This document shows, one piece after another, positions 1 to 6,007 of a stretch of DNA of 7,596 nucleotides (position 1 is its first letter; each line of letters begins with the position of its first letter). Made by a program: the position numbers and the translations under genes. The notes below the pieces were generated by a model, which searched no databases, had not been told where the DNA came from, and saw nothing but the letters and a program-made list of their open reading frames with translations. The stretch comes from JANXDG01 sp964521665 (GTDB lineage: Bacteria; Elusimicrobiota; Endomicrobiia; DTEH01). Location of the stretch: assembly GCA_964521665.1 (NCBI GenBank), contig CAZFSG010000054.1, positions 1-7,596 of the forward strand. The letters run 5' to 3'.

Positions 1-477
1 TTTAAAAAATACAAAACTGTAGATGATTATGCAAATGCTGATATAAAAAAGTTTGAACAAGAAATCAAATCAACTGGTTTCTACAAAATGAAAGCAAAGA
101 ATATAATAAACGCTGCAAAAATTATTAAAGAAAAATTTGGTGGTAAAGTTCCTGATACAATGGAAGATTTAATGTCTTTGCCAGGTGTTGCAAGAAAAAC
201 AGCAAATGTTGTGTTATCAAACGCATATGGTAAGGTTGAAGGTATTGTTGTTGATACACATGTAAGAAGGTTATCTTATAGAATCGGTTTAACAAAAAAT
301 ACCAATCCGAACAAAATTGAACAAGATTTAATGAAAATTGTACCAAAAGATAAATGGTTTATTTTTCCATATCTACTTATTGAGCATGGAAGAAAAATTT
401 GTTCAGCAAGAAAACCTTTGTGTGAAAAATGTGTGATAAACAAGTATTGTAAAAAAGTAGGTGTGAAAAAGAAATGA
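1..477 (+). CDS. nth: Endonuclease III (5'-truncated by window edge)
   Basis: Bifunctional DNA glycosylase/AP lyase of base excision repair that removes oxidised pyrimidines; cytoplasmic, acting on DNA. The frame is open from base 1 and already reads Nth-like residues there, so the in-frame ATG at 88 is internal and the true start lies outside the window; by comparison with E. coli Nth (211 residues) about 50 residues are missing and 158 are visible. Seen directly: the helix-hairpin-helix LPGVARKTANVV with the catalytic lysine at 196-198, VVDTHVRR with the catalytic aspartate at 253-255, and a C-terminal C-x6-C-x2-C-x5-C iron-sulphur cluster motif (cysteines at 400, 421, 430 and 448). All key residues are intact. 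It ends in TGA, overlapping the pfkA start in ATGA, so the two are probably co-transcribed and translationally coupled. Confidence 0.96.
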   Translation, partial: FKKYKTVDDYANADIKKFEQEIKSTGFYKMKAKNIINAAKIIKEKFGGKVPDTMEDLMSLPGVARKTANVVLSNAYGKVEGIVVDTHVRRLSYRIGLTKNTNPNKIEQDLMKIVPKDKWFIFPYLLIEHGRKICSARKPLCEKCVINKYCKKVGVKKK

Positions 478-1427
478 AAAAAATTGCTATAATAACACCT
501 GGTGGTGATGCACCCGGGATCAACGCTGCAATAAGAGCAGTTGTTCGTGCTGGATTAAAACATGGTTTTGAAATTTATGGTATTTATAGAGGATATCAAG
601 GACTTTTAGAAAAAGATATAAAACAACTTAACTCACGTTCAGTAAGTGGAATAATCTATCAAGGCGGGACAATACTTAAAAGTTCAAGATGTGAAAAAAT
701 AAAAACTCAAGAAGGTCTTAAACAAGCAATTGTTATCCTCAAAGAATTTAAGTTTGACTATCTTGTGGTGATAGGTGGCGATGGTTCTATAAAAGCAGCA
801 AGTAAAATTTCTGAACACGTACCTGTTGTTTGTATCCCAGCATCTATTGATAATGACGTATTTGGTAGCGACGAAACTATAGGTTTTGACACAGCAATTG
901 ATACAGCTGTTTCTGCAATAGATAAAATAAGAGATACTGCAACAAGTTTTGAACGTGTTTTTGTAGTAGAGGTAATGGGACGTGAGCATGGGCATTTAGC
1001 TTTAGCAGTAGCAGTTGCATCTGGTGCTGAAGTTGTGATCATACCTGAGATAAAATATGATTTAGACAAAATTGCAAAAAAACTTCTTGAAGATAAACAA
1101 AAAGGGAAAACATCAGAGATAATAATTTTTGCAGAAGGTGCAGGCGATGTAAAAACTTTTGCTATAAAGCTTGAAACAAAAATCAACATACCAGTAAGAG
1201 TTTCGTCCTTAGGATATATTCAACGAGGAGGTTCACCATCGGCAAGGTCAAGAATACTTGCATCACTTTTTGGTGAATATGCAGTTGAACTTATATCAAA
1301 AAATATAAAAAACAAAGTTGTTGTGATAAAAAATAACAAAATACAACATATTGATATAAAAACAGCTGTTACAAACGAAAAACCTATTGATAGAAAATTA
1401 CTTGAATTGATAGAAGAGTTAGAATAA
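474..1427 (+). CDS. pfkA: 6-phosphofructokinase (ATP-type, PfkA family)
   Basis: Phosphorylates fructose 6-phosphate to fructose 1,6-bisphosphate, the committed step of glycolysis; cytoplasmic, normally a homotetramer. The 317 residues match the short bacterial PfkA length (E. coli 320). Motifs: GGDAPGINAAIRAVVR (10-25), GGDGS (101-105), PASIDND with the catalytic aspartates (122-128), VEVMGR (165-170), E221, and LGYIQRGGSP (246-255). Gly104 of GGDGS and the small Ala123 argue for ATP rather than pyrophosphate as donor, since PPi enzymes usually carry Asp and Lys there. By unaided alignment with E. coli PfkA the allosteric-site basic residues are kept (R21, R25, R55, R153, K210, K212), so ADP/PEP control is plausible. 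Oddities: the usual GTIDND is ASIDND, and the substrate-site His of LGHIQRGG is Tyr. The start overlaps the nth stop (ATGA), with only a weak Shine-Dalgarno site, as expected for coupling. Confidence 0.95.
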   Translation: MKKIAIITPGGDAPGINAAIRAVVRAGLKHGFEIYGIYRGYQGLLEKDIKQLNSRSVSGIIYQGGTILKSSRCEKIKTQEGLKQAIVILKEFKFDYLVVIGGDGSIKAASKISEHVPVVCIPASIDNDVFGSDETIGFDTAIDTAVSAIDKIRDTATSFERVFVVEVMGREHGHLALAVAVASGAEVVIIPEIKYDLDKIAKKLLEDKQKGKTSEIIIFAEGAGDVKTFAIKLETKINIPVRVSSLGYIQRGGSPSARSRILASLFGEYAVELISKNIKNKVVVIKNNKIQHIDIKTAVTNEKPIDRKLLELIEELE

Positions 1428-1481
1428 AATTCTATTTTAAAATTAAGAAACTAAAAATTTAAAAAAGCATCAAAATAAATA

Positions 1482-1489
1482 AAGGAGGG
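1482..1489 (+). promoter_or_regulatory. Ribosome binding site of the cupin gene
   Basis: AAGGAGGG ends 4 bases before the ATG at 1494 and fixes that start. The 66-base gap from the pfkA stop shows no GC-rich hairpin with a T run and no convincing promoter, so read-through from nth-pfkA is possible. Confidence 0.8.
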
Positions 1490-1493
1490 AAGT

Positions 1494-1760
1494 ATGAAGA
1501 TTGAAGTAAGAACTCCAACAAAAGAAGAACTTGAAAAACTCAATGTTGAAAGTTGGCCTATATGGGAGTGTGAACCATCCGAATTTGATTGGGAATATGA
1601 TGAAGATGAGCAGTGTTATTTTTTAGAAGGGAAAGTAAAGGTTGTAACTGATAAAGAAGAAATTGATATTAAAAAAGGTGATTTTGTGAAGTTCCCAAAA
1701 GGGCTTAAATGTAAATGGATTGTTTATGAAAAAGTAAAAAAACATTATAGTTTAGGATAA
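1494..1760 (+). CDS. Small cupin-domain protein (DUF861/Cupin_3-like)
   Basis: An 88-residue single-domain cupin of unknown substrate, resembling the Cupin_3/DUF861 group that also includes EutQ-like and ureidoglycine aminohydrolase-like proteins. The recognisable core runs from about residue 25 to the end: a WEYDEDEQCYFLEG segment (33-46), then KKGDFVKFPKGLKCKW (60-75), which match the two cupin sequence blocks. The HxH metal ligands of the classical first block are replaced by acidic residues and the second-block histidine is absent, so a standard cupin metal site is not evident; this substitution is common in this subgroup. No signal peptide or membrane segment. It lies 15 bases upstream of the ParB-like gene and is very probably in one operon with it. 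The family call is good; function is unknown. Confidence 0.85.
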   Translation: MKIEVRTPTKEELEKLNVESWPIWECEPSEFDWEYDEDEQCYFLEGKVKVVTDKEEIDIKKGDFVKFPKGLKCKWIVYEKVKKHYSLG

Positions 1761-1775
1761 AAAGGAGAAACTACT

Positions 1776-2678
1776 ATGGCAACAAAAAAATCAAAACAAA
1801 CAGAACACGAACTTCCTGAAGAAATTAGAAAACTAAAAGAAGAAGTTGAAAAAGAAGGGTGTAATGTTTTATGTATTTTCAAAGAACCTTTTGCTGACCA
1901 ATATCAACTCCTTGTTGAAGTACCGATTGAGAAAGTACAACCAACTCCTTACCAAAGAGATCTTTCAGAACCACATGTCAAAAGGTTAGTAGAAGTTATT
2001 CAAACAATTGGAAGATATCTTGATCCAATTATTTTAGTGAGACCAAAACCAAATATTTATTGGACACCAAATGGTAATCATAGAAGAGAAGCTATGCTGA
2101 GATTAGGAAAAGAAAGAATAACAGGAATTTTAATACCCGATTACTCTGTATCCTACCAAATTTTGGCTTTGAACACAGAAAAAGCACACAATATCAAAGA
2201 AAAATCTTTAGAAGTGATAAGGATGTATAAAAACATAATGGAGGAAGATCCAGATAAAAATGAGTCCGAATATAGTTTTCAGTTTGAAGAAGCACCATAT
2301 ATTACTCTTGGAATTTTGTATGAAGAAGATGAGAAATTTTCTGGTGGTGCATATCATGCATTTTTGAAAAAAGTTGATTGGTTTTTAGATATACCTCTTA
2401 AAAATGCATACAAAGAAAGACAAAATAGAGCAAAAGTTTTAGCTGAAGTCGATGAAATGGTAAAAGAAATAATTGCTAAAATAAGAGAAAGAGGTATCAA
2501 CCATCCATTTTTAAAACAATTTGTTGTAAGTAAAGGAAATCCATTTGGTAGAAAAAGAAAAGTAGGTGTTGATTTTTATGAAGCTTTTGAAATGTTTAAA
2601 GCAAACCTTAAAAAAATTGACACATCAAAAGTGAGTTTAGAAGAGATTGCTTCTGCAGAGTTTGAAGAAAGTTTTTAA
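1776..2678 (+). CDS. Uncharacterised protein with N-terminal ParB-like nuclease fold
   Basis: A 300-residue soluble protein. Residues about 48-125 look like a ParB/sulfiredoxin-type domain: VEKVQPTPYQRDLSEPHVKR-like first box (from 50) with the QR dipeptide at 60-61, PIILV (84-88), and the second box NGNHRREAML (99-108), equivalent to the GxxRxxA phosphate/nucleotide box of ParB. A classical ParB would continue with a KorB-type helix-turn-helix and dimer domain; I see neither. Instead there are two segments I recall as strongly conserved in a widespread orphan family: LNTEKAHNIKEKSLEVIRMY (132-151) and FSGGAYHAFLKKVDWFL (188-204). The lysine-rich N-terminus (MATKKSKQ) is likely disordered. 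No parA is adjacent, so a chromosome segregation role is not supported. An AGGAG site lies 8 bases before the ATG. The stop overlaps the rtcA stop on the other strand. Confidence 0.85.
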   Translation: MATKKSKQTEHELPEEIRKLKEEVEKEGCNVLCIFKEPFADQYQLLVEVPIEKVQPTPYQRDLSEPHVKRLVEVIQTIGRYLDPIILVRPKPNIYWTPNGNHRREAMLRLGKERITGILIPDYSVSYQILALNTEKAHNIKEKSLEVIRMYKNIMEEDPDKNESEYSFQFEEAPYITLGILYEEDEKFSGGAYHAFLKKVDWFLDIPLKNAYKERQNRAKVLAEVDEMVKEIIAKIRERGINHPFLKQFVVSKGNPFGRKRKVGVDFYEAFEMFKANLKKIDTSKVSLEEIASAEFEESF

Positions 2679-3682
2679 AAATTTTTAGGTATAAATATAA
2701 TCCTGTTGTTTTCAATTTTAACTTCTACATCTAAAAATTTTTTTATTATTTCAATGTTTGATAGAACATGTTCTGTGAGTCTACTTACATAAACTTCACA
2801 ACCATAATATGCTGCAAACGGTAAAACTTGATCTGAAGTAAATCTATCAAGTCCACCTGAGTTGATATCTTCATAAAGCATTTCTGCTGTTTCTTTTCCC
2901 ACATCTTCAGCAGTTTTCCCAACTTCACCAACTGAAGAACTACCAATAACACCGTCATCAAATTTTGCAAAAATTGTGATTCCACAACCATCACAAATAC
3001 TTTCAACATAATTTATTTCTTTTTCAATTTTACAGTTAAGTTTTTCTAAGATTTCATAAGCTTTATTTGCCATACGTTCAGCAATTTCTCTTTTTTTAAG
3101 TCCAACTGATGATACTGAAATAATTTTTATTTTTTCAATTCTACCACTAACATTTATTTTTTTGCTAATATCTTCTGTTGTTGGTTCAATTAAAAATTTT
3201 ACTAAACTTCCACCTTTTGGATAAAACCCATGTTTTATAATTTCTAATTTTAACTTAACACCAAGTTTTTTAAGCCAATATCCTAAAACATTTTCTACAA
3301 ACTCAACTGATGCTGCCCATTTACCATATGTTGCACCACCAAAAATTTCGCCATCCAACCTGTGTTTAAGTCCAACAATAAGTAATGGTTGTAAAACAAG
3401 CCCAACTGAACCTGCTGTTTTTATCTCAATTTTAATTTTTTGTTTTTTTATTTCTTTTGGATAAAATTTTAATTCAAGTGAATTTTTATACGCACCAAAA
3501 ACTTCCGCTGAAGAAATAGAAGCACAAGCAATAACTGCTTGAAGATGTTGCTCTTGAAGGCCAGGATTTTTTCTTTTTATTCTTATATTGTTTAAACTAA
3601 AAGGTTTGTTGAACAAAATTGACAATCCTAATGCTGTCCTTAAAACTTGTCCGCCACCTATACTTCCATCAAGTTGTATCAT
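2675..3682 (-). CDS. rtcA: RNA 3'-terminal phosphate cyclase family protein
   Basis: RtcA enzymes convert RNA 3'-phosphate ends to 2',3'-cyclic phosphates through an enzyme-histidine-AMP intermediate. The 335 residues are family length. Seen: LDGSIGGGQVLRTALGLS (4-21), IRIKRKNPGLQEQHL (33-47, with Q45-H46), AGSVGLVLQP (90-99), HGFYPKGGS (151-159), SSVGEVG (249-255), DQVLPFA (284-290), and the nucleophile-region TEHVLSNIEII with H305 matching E. coli His309. Two oddities: the near-invariant DGSxxEGGGQ loop has lost two residues including its glutamate, and the HGxxPxGGG signature ends in serine. The nucleophile and several substrate residues are retained, so activity is likely but its details may differ. 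No rtcB or rtcR is nearby. The ATG has no Shine-Dalgarno site in its very AT-rich leader; MIQLDGS is the natural start of the fold. Confidence 0.92.
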   Translation of the reverse strand: MIQLDGSIGGGQVLRTALGLSILFNKPFSLNNIRIKRKNPGLQEQHLQAVIACASISSAEVFGAYKNSLELKFYPKEIKKQKIKIEIKTAGSVGLVLQPLLIVGLKHRLDGEIFGGATYGKWAASVEFVENVLGYWLKKLGVKLKLEIIKHGFYPKGGSLVKFLIEPTTEDISKKINVSGRIEKIKIISVSSVGLKKREIAERMANKAYEILEKLNCKIEKEINYVESICDGCGITIFAKFDDGVIGSSSVGEVGKTAEDVGKETAEMLYEDINSGGLDRFTSDQVLPFAAYYGCEVYVSRLTEHVLSNIEIIKKFLDVEVKIENNRIIFIPKNF

Positions 3683-3741
3683 AACAAAATTTTTTATTTA
3701 AAAATTTTTTAAATTTCAACAACAGAATTTTTTTTTACCTA

Positions 3742-3770
3742 TTGACATTACAATTTTTTTTTACAATTAT
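3742..3770 (+). promoter_or_regulatory. Candidate sigma-70 promoter facing pckG
   Basis: A consensus -35 TTGACA (3742-3747) is followed after 17 bases by AATTAT (3765-3770, 4 of 6 matches to TATAAT); an alternative TACAAT lies only 14 bases away. It points to pckG, some 350 bases downstream, which would place the whole repeat cluster in the 5' leader. A promoter nearer the gene is not excluded. Confidence 0.3.
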
Positions 3771-3771
3771 A
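3766..3771 (-). promoter_or_regulatory. Candidate -10 box of rtcA
   Basis: Read on the minus strand this is a perfect TATAAT, about 84 bases from the rtcA ATG. The matching -35 position (GTCCCA, 17-base spacer) is poor. It overlaps the candidate rightward -10 element, so the two directions would compete. AT-rich sequence makes chance matches common. Confidence 0.25.
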
Positions 3772-3793
3772 GAAACAACATATAAATTTGGGA

Positions 3794-3825
3794 CTAAAAA
3801 TGGTGTTCTTTGAGATACAAAAAAT
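3794..3825 (+). repeat. Shared module 1, copy A
   Basis: A 32-base sequence containing GTTCTTTG and TACAAAAAAT, identical at 29 of 32 positions to 7126-7157. No strong internal hairpin. In copy B it leads directly into module 2; here a GTAG...CTAC double hairpin lies between the two modules. Confidence 0.75.
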
Positions 3826-3836
3826 GGTAATTTATA

Positions 3837-3888
3837 GTAGCAAACCTTGGTTTGCTAAAAAATAAAGCAAAGCAAGCTTTGCAACTAC
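3837..3888. repeat. BIME-like double hairpin bracketed by GTAG...CTAC, copy A
   Basis: GTAG (3837-3840) leads into the palindrome AGCAAACC-TT-GGTTTGCT (3839-3856), then a 10-base A-rich spacer, then GCAAAGC-AA-GCTTTGC (3867-3882), AA, and CTAC (3885-3888). The right half read on the minus strand is again GTAG followed by a hairpin, so this is two REP-like units in inverted orientation. Copy B at 7291-7350 has the same design with a longer spacer and a covarying first stem. Confidence 0.85.
3857..3882 (-). terminator. Possible leftward intrinsic terminator inside BIME copy A
   Basis: On the minus strand the GCAAAGC/GCTTTGC hairpin is followed at once by TTTATTTTTT. The stem is short (6-7 bp) and the loop tight, so strength is uncertain. 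It would stop leftward transcription before it reached rtcA. It may be a by-product of the A-rich repeat spacer. Confidence 0.35.
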
Positions 3889-3914
3889 GATTTTTATTTA
3901 TTGAAAAACGTAAT

Positions 3915-3937
3915 AACATGGTTGTTGCAGTCCAAAA
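3915..3937 (+). repeat. Shared module 2, copy A
   Basis: A 23-base sequence with TGGTTGTTGCAGTCCAAAA at its core, 21 of 23 identical to 7164-7186. It looks like a decayed hairpin of the CCTTGG-centred type: the right arm GGTTGTTG is intact, while the expected left arm CAACAACC is degraded. Confidence 0.65.
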
Positions 3938-3954
3938 TGGAAGTTTAATTATTT

Positions 3955-3977
3955 GTAGCCGCGGGCTTTAGCCTGCA
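3955..3977 (+). repeat. GTAG-headed REP-like hairpin, copy A1
   Basis: GTAGC is followed by a 6-bp stem GCGGGC/GCCTGC (one G-T pair) with loop TTTA. It is one base different from the perfect hairpin at 7192-7214 through the terminal GCCTGC. No T run follows, so it is not a canonical terminator. Confidence 0.8.
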
Positions 3978-3990
3978 TTTTACTATTTTA

Positions 3991-4013
3991 CGCACCCTGA
4001 AGAATGCAACTAC
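3991..4013 (-). repeat. Degenerate inverted REP-like hairpin, copy A2
   Basis: Read on the minus strand it is GTAGTT, then GCATTC-TTCA-GGGTGC, then G: the same head, loop and length as the other GTAG hairpins, with two G-T pairs in the stem. Together with 3955-3977 it forms a second inverted pair GTAG...CTAC. The two G-T pairs hold only on the minus strand. Confidence 0.55.
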
Positions 4014-4106
4014 CTTAGACTGTGTTCTGTTGTTCCTAAAAATTACAGAATTTTCATAAATACCATAAAAAAGTTAACAGTACTATAAATCTAAGCCTAT
4101 AAATCC

Positions 4107-4113
4107 AAGGAGG
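4107..4113 (+). promoter_or_regulatory. Ribosome binding site of pckG
   Basis: AAGGAGG lies 7 bases before GTG at 4121. A nearby ATG at 4125 is in another frame, so this site decides for the GTG start. Confidence 0.85.
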
Positions 4114-4120
4114 ATTAAAA

Positions 4121-6007
4121 GTGAATGAATATTTATCAAAACTAAAAAGTTTGCTTAAGGAAAAAGAGTTTGAAAAACTTTCAAAGATAAAAAGTGTAGA
4201 AGTTCATAAATTCATTTTAGAAGCAATTGAATTATGTTCACCTAAAGATGTGTTTATATGTTCAGATACACCTGATGAAATTGCTTATATAAAAAACATG
4301 GCTATTGTTTCTGGTGAAGAAAAAATGCTTCTTATGCCAGGACATACTTACCATTTTGACGGAATTAATGATCAAGGAAGAGATAGATGTGTTACAAAAT
4401 TCTTAGTTCCTAAAGGAGATAAACTTTCAAAAAAATTGAACCAAATAGACCGCGATGAAGGATTAAATGAAATTTTAGGTTTACTAAAACACTCAATGCA
4501 AGAAAAAACAATGATTGTAAGATTTTTAACTTTAGGTCCTGTAAATTCTATATTTTCAATACCGTGTATGGAATGTACTGACAGCTGGTATGTTGCACAT
4601 TCAGTTGATTTACTTTATCGCGAAGGATATCAGATGTTTCTAACTTTGCCTGAAGAAGGAGTTGAAATTTTTAAAACATTACATTCATCAGGTGAAGTTG
4701 ACGAAAATATGGTATCAAAAAACTATGATAAAAAAAGAATTTATATTGATTATATAACAAACACAGTTTATTCTGTGAATACGCAATATGCAGGAAATTC
4801 GGTTGGATTTAAAAAATTAGCGTTGCGTCTTGCAATAAGAAAAGCACATAAAGAAGGATGGCTTGCTGAACATTTTATGCTAATAGGTGTAAAAGGACCA
4901 AATAACAGAAAAACATATTTTGCAGGAGCGTTCCCATCTGGTTGTGGAAAAACGTCTACTGCGATGCTTCCTGGTGAGACAATTTTAGCTGATGATTTAG
5001 CTTATGTAAGAAACATAGATGGTGTTGCAAAAGCTGTAAATGTAGAGAAAGGTATTTTTGGTATAATCCAAGATGTAAACCCGAAGGATGATCCTTTGAT
5101 TTGGGAAGTTTTAACAACACCAGGCGAGGTTATATTTAGTAATGTGTTAATAAAAGATGGTAAACCATGGTGGCTTGGTATGGGTTGTGAACTTCCAAAC
5201 GAAGGTATAAACTATAGTGGTTATTGGTATAAAGGAAAAAAAGATGAAAATGGTGAAGAGATTCCTCCTGCTCATAAAAATGCAAGATATACTGTTTCAC
5301 TTAAAGCATTGAAGAACTGTGATGAAGAATTAGAAAATCCTGCTGGTGTTGAACTTAAAGGTATAATGTTTGGTGGAAGAGATTATCGTGGTTATGTTCC
5401 TGTACAACAAAGTTTTGATTGGACACATGGTGTAGTGATGTTTGGCGCTGCGTTGGAAACAGAAACTACATTTGCTATAGTAGGAGAAGAAGGAAAGTTT
5501 GAAATAAACATTATGAGTATCCAAGATTTTGTTTCAATCCCACTTGGGACTTATGTAAAAAATTATATTGAGTTTGGTAAAAAATTAAGAACACAACCAA
5601 TTATTTTTGGAGTAAATTATTTCTTAAGAGATCAAAAAACAGGCGAATACTTAAATTCAAGATTAGATAAACATGTATGGGTTAAATGGATGGAATTAAG
5701 AGTGCATAAAGATGTGAAAGCAAGAAAAACTCCAACAGGGTTTATTCCGTTATATGAAGATTTAGCAATGCTGTTTAAATCTGTTTTAAACAAAGATTAT
5801 ACAAAAGAAGACTATATAAAACAGTTCACAATAAGAGTTCCTGAAAATCTTGCTAAAATAGAACGAGTAGTTCATTTCTGGCAACAAGAAGAAAATACAC
5901 CAAAAGAAATTTTTGATGTTTTGGAACAACAAAAAGAAAGGTTAATTGATGCACAAAAGAAGTTTGGAGATTATATCTCACCAGAAAATTTTGAAGTAGT
6001 AGAATAA
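4121..6007 (+). CDS. pckG: Phosphoenolpyruvate carboxykinase, GTP type
   Basis: Interconverts oxaloacetate + GTP and PEP + CO2 + GDP; the entry step of gluconeogenesis, or anaplerotic in reverse; cytoplasmic. At 628 residues it has GTP-type length (ATP types are about 540). Motifs compared with human PEPCK: QYAGNSVGFKK (222-232, substrate YGGN and metal lysine), WLAEH (247-251, metal histidine H251), the P-loop FPSGCGKTS (271-279) with the hyper-reactive cysteine at C275, and LADDLAY (289-295, metal aspartate). The later part departs from the animal and actinobacterial enzymes: FGGRRPAG is FGGRDYRG (417-424), and the guanine-clamp region reads NYFLRDQ...YLNSRLDKHVW (499-520), giving F501 and Y510 but leucine in place of the third phenylalanine. 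I recall this version from Thermococcales-type enzymes. GTG start with a strong Shine-Dalgarno site. Its TAA stop abuts the next ATG. Confidence 0.95.
   Translation: MNEYLSKLKSLLKEKEFEKLSKIKSVEVHKFILEAIELCSPKDVFICSDTPDEIAYIKNMAIVSGEEKMLLMPGHTYHFDGINDQGRDRCVTKFLVPKGDKLSKKLNQIDRDEGLNEILGLLKHSMQEKTMIVRFLTLGPVNSIFSIPCMECTDSWYVAHSVDLLYREGYQMFLTLPEEGVEIFKTLHSSGEVDENMVSKNYDKKRIYIDYITNTVYSVNTQYAGNSVGFKKLALRLAIRKAHKEGWLAEHFMLIGVKGPNNRKTYFAGAFPSGCGKTSTAMLPGETILADDLAYVRNIDGVAKAVNVEKGIFGIIQDVNPKDDPLIWEVLTTPGEVIFSNVLIKDGKPWWLGMGCELPNEGINYSGYWYKGKKDENGEEIPPAHKNARYTVSLKALKNCDEELENPAGVELKGIMFGGRDYRGYVPVQQSFDWTHGVVMFGAALETETTFAIVGEEGKFEINIMSIQDFVSIPLGTYVKNYIEFGKKLRTQPIIFGVNYFLRDQKTGEYLNSRLDKHVWVKWMELRVHKDVKARKTPTGFIPLYEDLAMLFKSVLNKDYTKEDYIKQFTIRVPENLAKIERVVHFWQQEENTPKEIFDVLEQQKERLIDAQKKFGDYISPENFEVVE

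Larger units (their letters stand above)
3683..4120. other. Intergenic region with divergent promoters and repeat cluster A
   Basis: This 438-base stretch between the divergent genes rtcA and pckG has no coding potential that I can support. From left to right it holds AT-only sequence with near-tandem A4T6 runs (3686-3715), candidate divergent promoter elements (3742-3771), a 32-base module shared with the region after the oxidase gene (3794-3825), a GTAG...CTAC double hairpin (3837-3888), a second shared module (3915-3937), a GTAG-headed hairpin (3955-3977), an inverted degenerate copy of that hairpin (3991-4013), about 90 bases with no feature I recognise, and the pckG ribosome binding site. 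Confidence 0.8.

Noticed and set aside
88..477. ATG at 88 as the start of the endonuclease III gene
   Set aside because: The frame is open back to base 1 and residues before 88 (for example STGFYK) already match the Nth family, so the gene is cut by the window edge.
758..1189. 143-codon minus-strand open frame, plus another inside 684-995
   Set aside because: They lie wholly antisense within pfkA, have low-complexity Ser/Thr/Ile or Tyr/Cys-rich translations, and no ribosome binding site; they are shadows of the real gene.
3796..3828. Direct repeat AAAAATGGT flanking the GTTCTTTG core of module 1 in copy A
   Set aside because: Not conserved in copy B (AAAAATGA and AAAAAATTG), so probably chance in A-rich sequence.
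4084..4089. TATAAA as a -10 box close to pckG
   Set aside because: No acceptable -35 lies 15-19 bases upstream, and such hexamers are frequent at this base composition.
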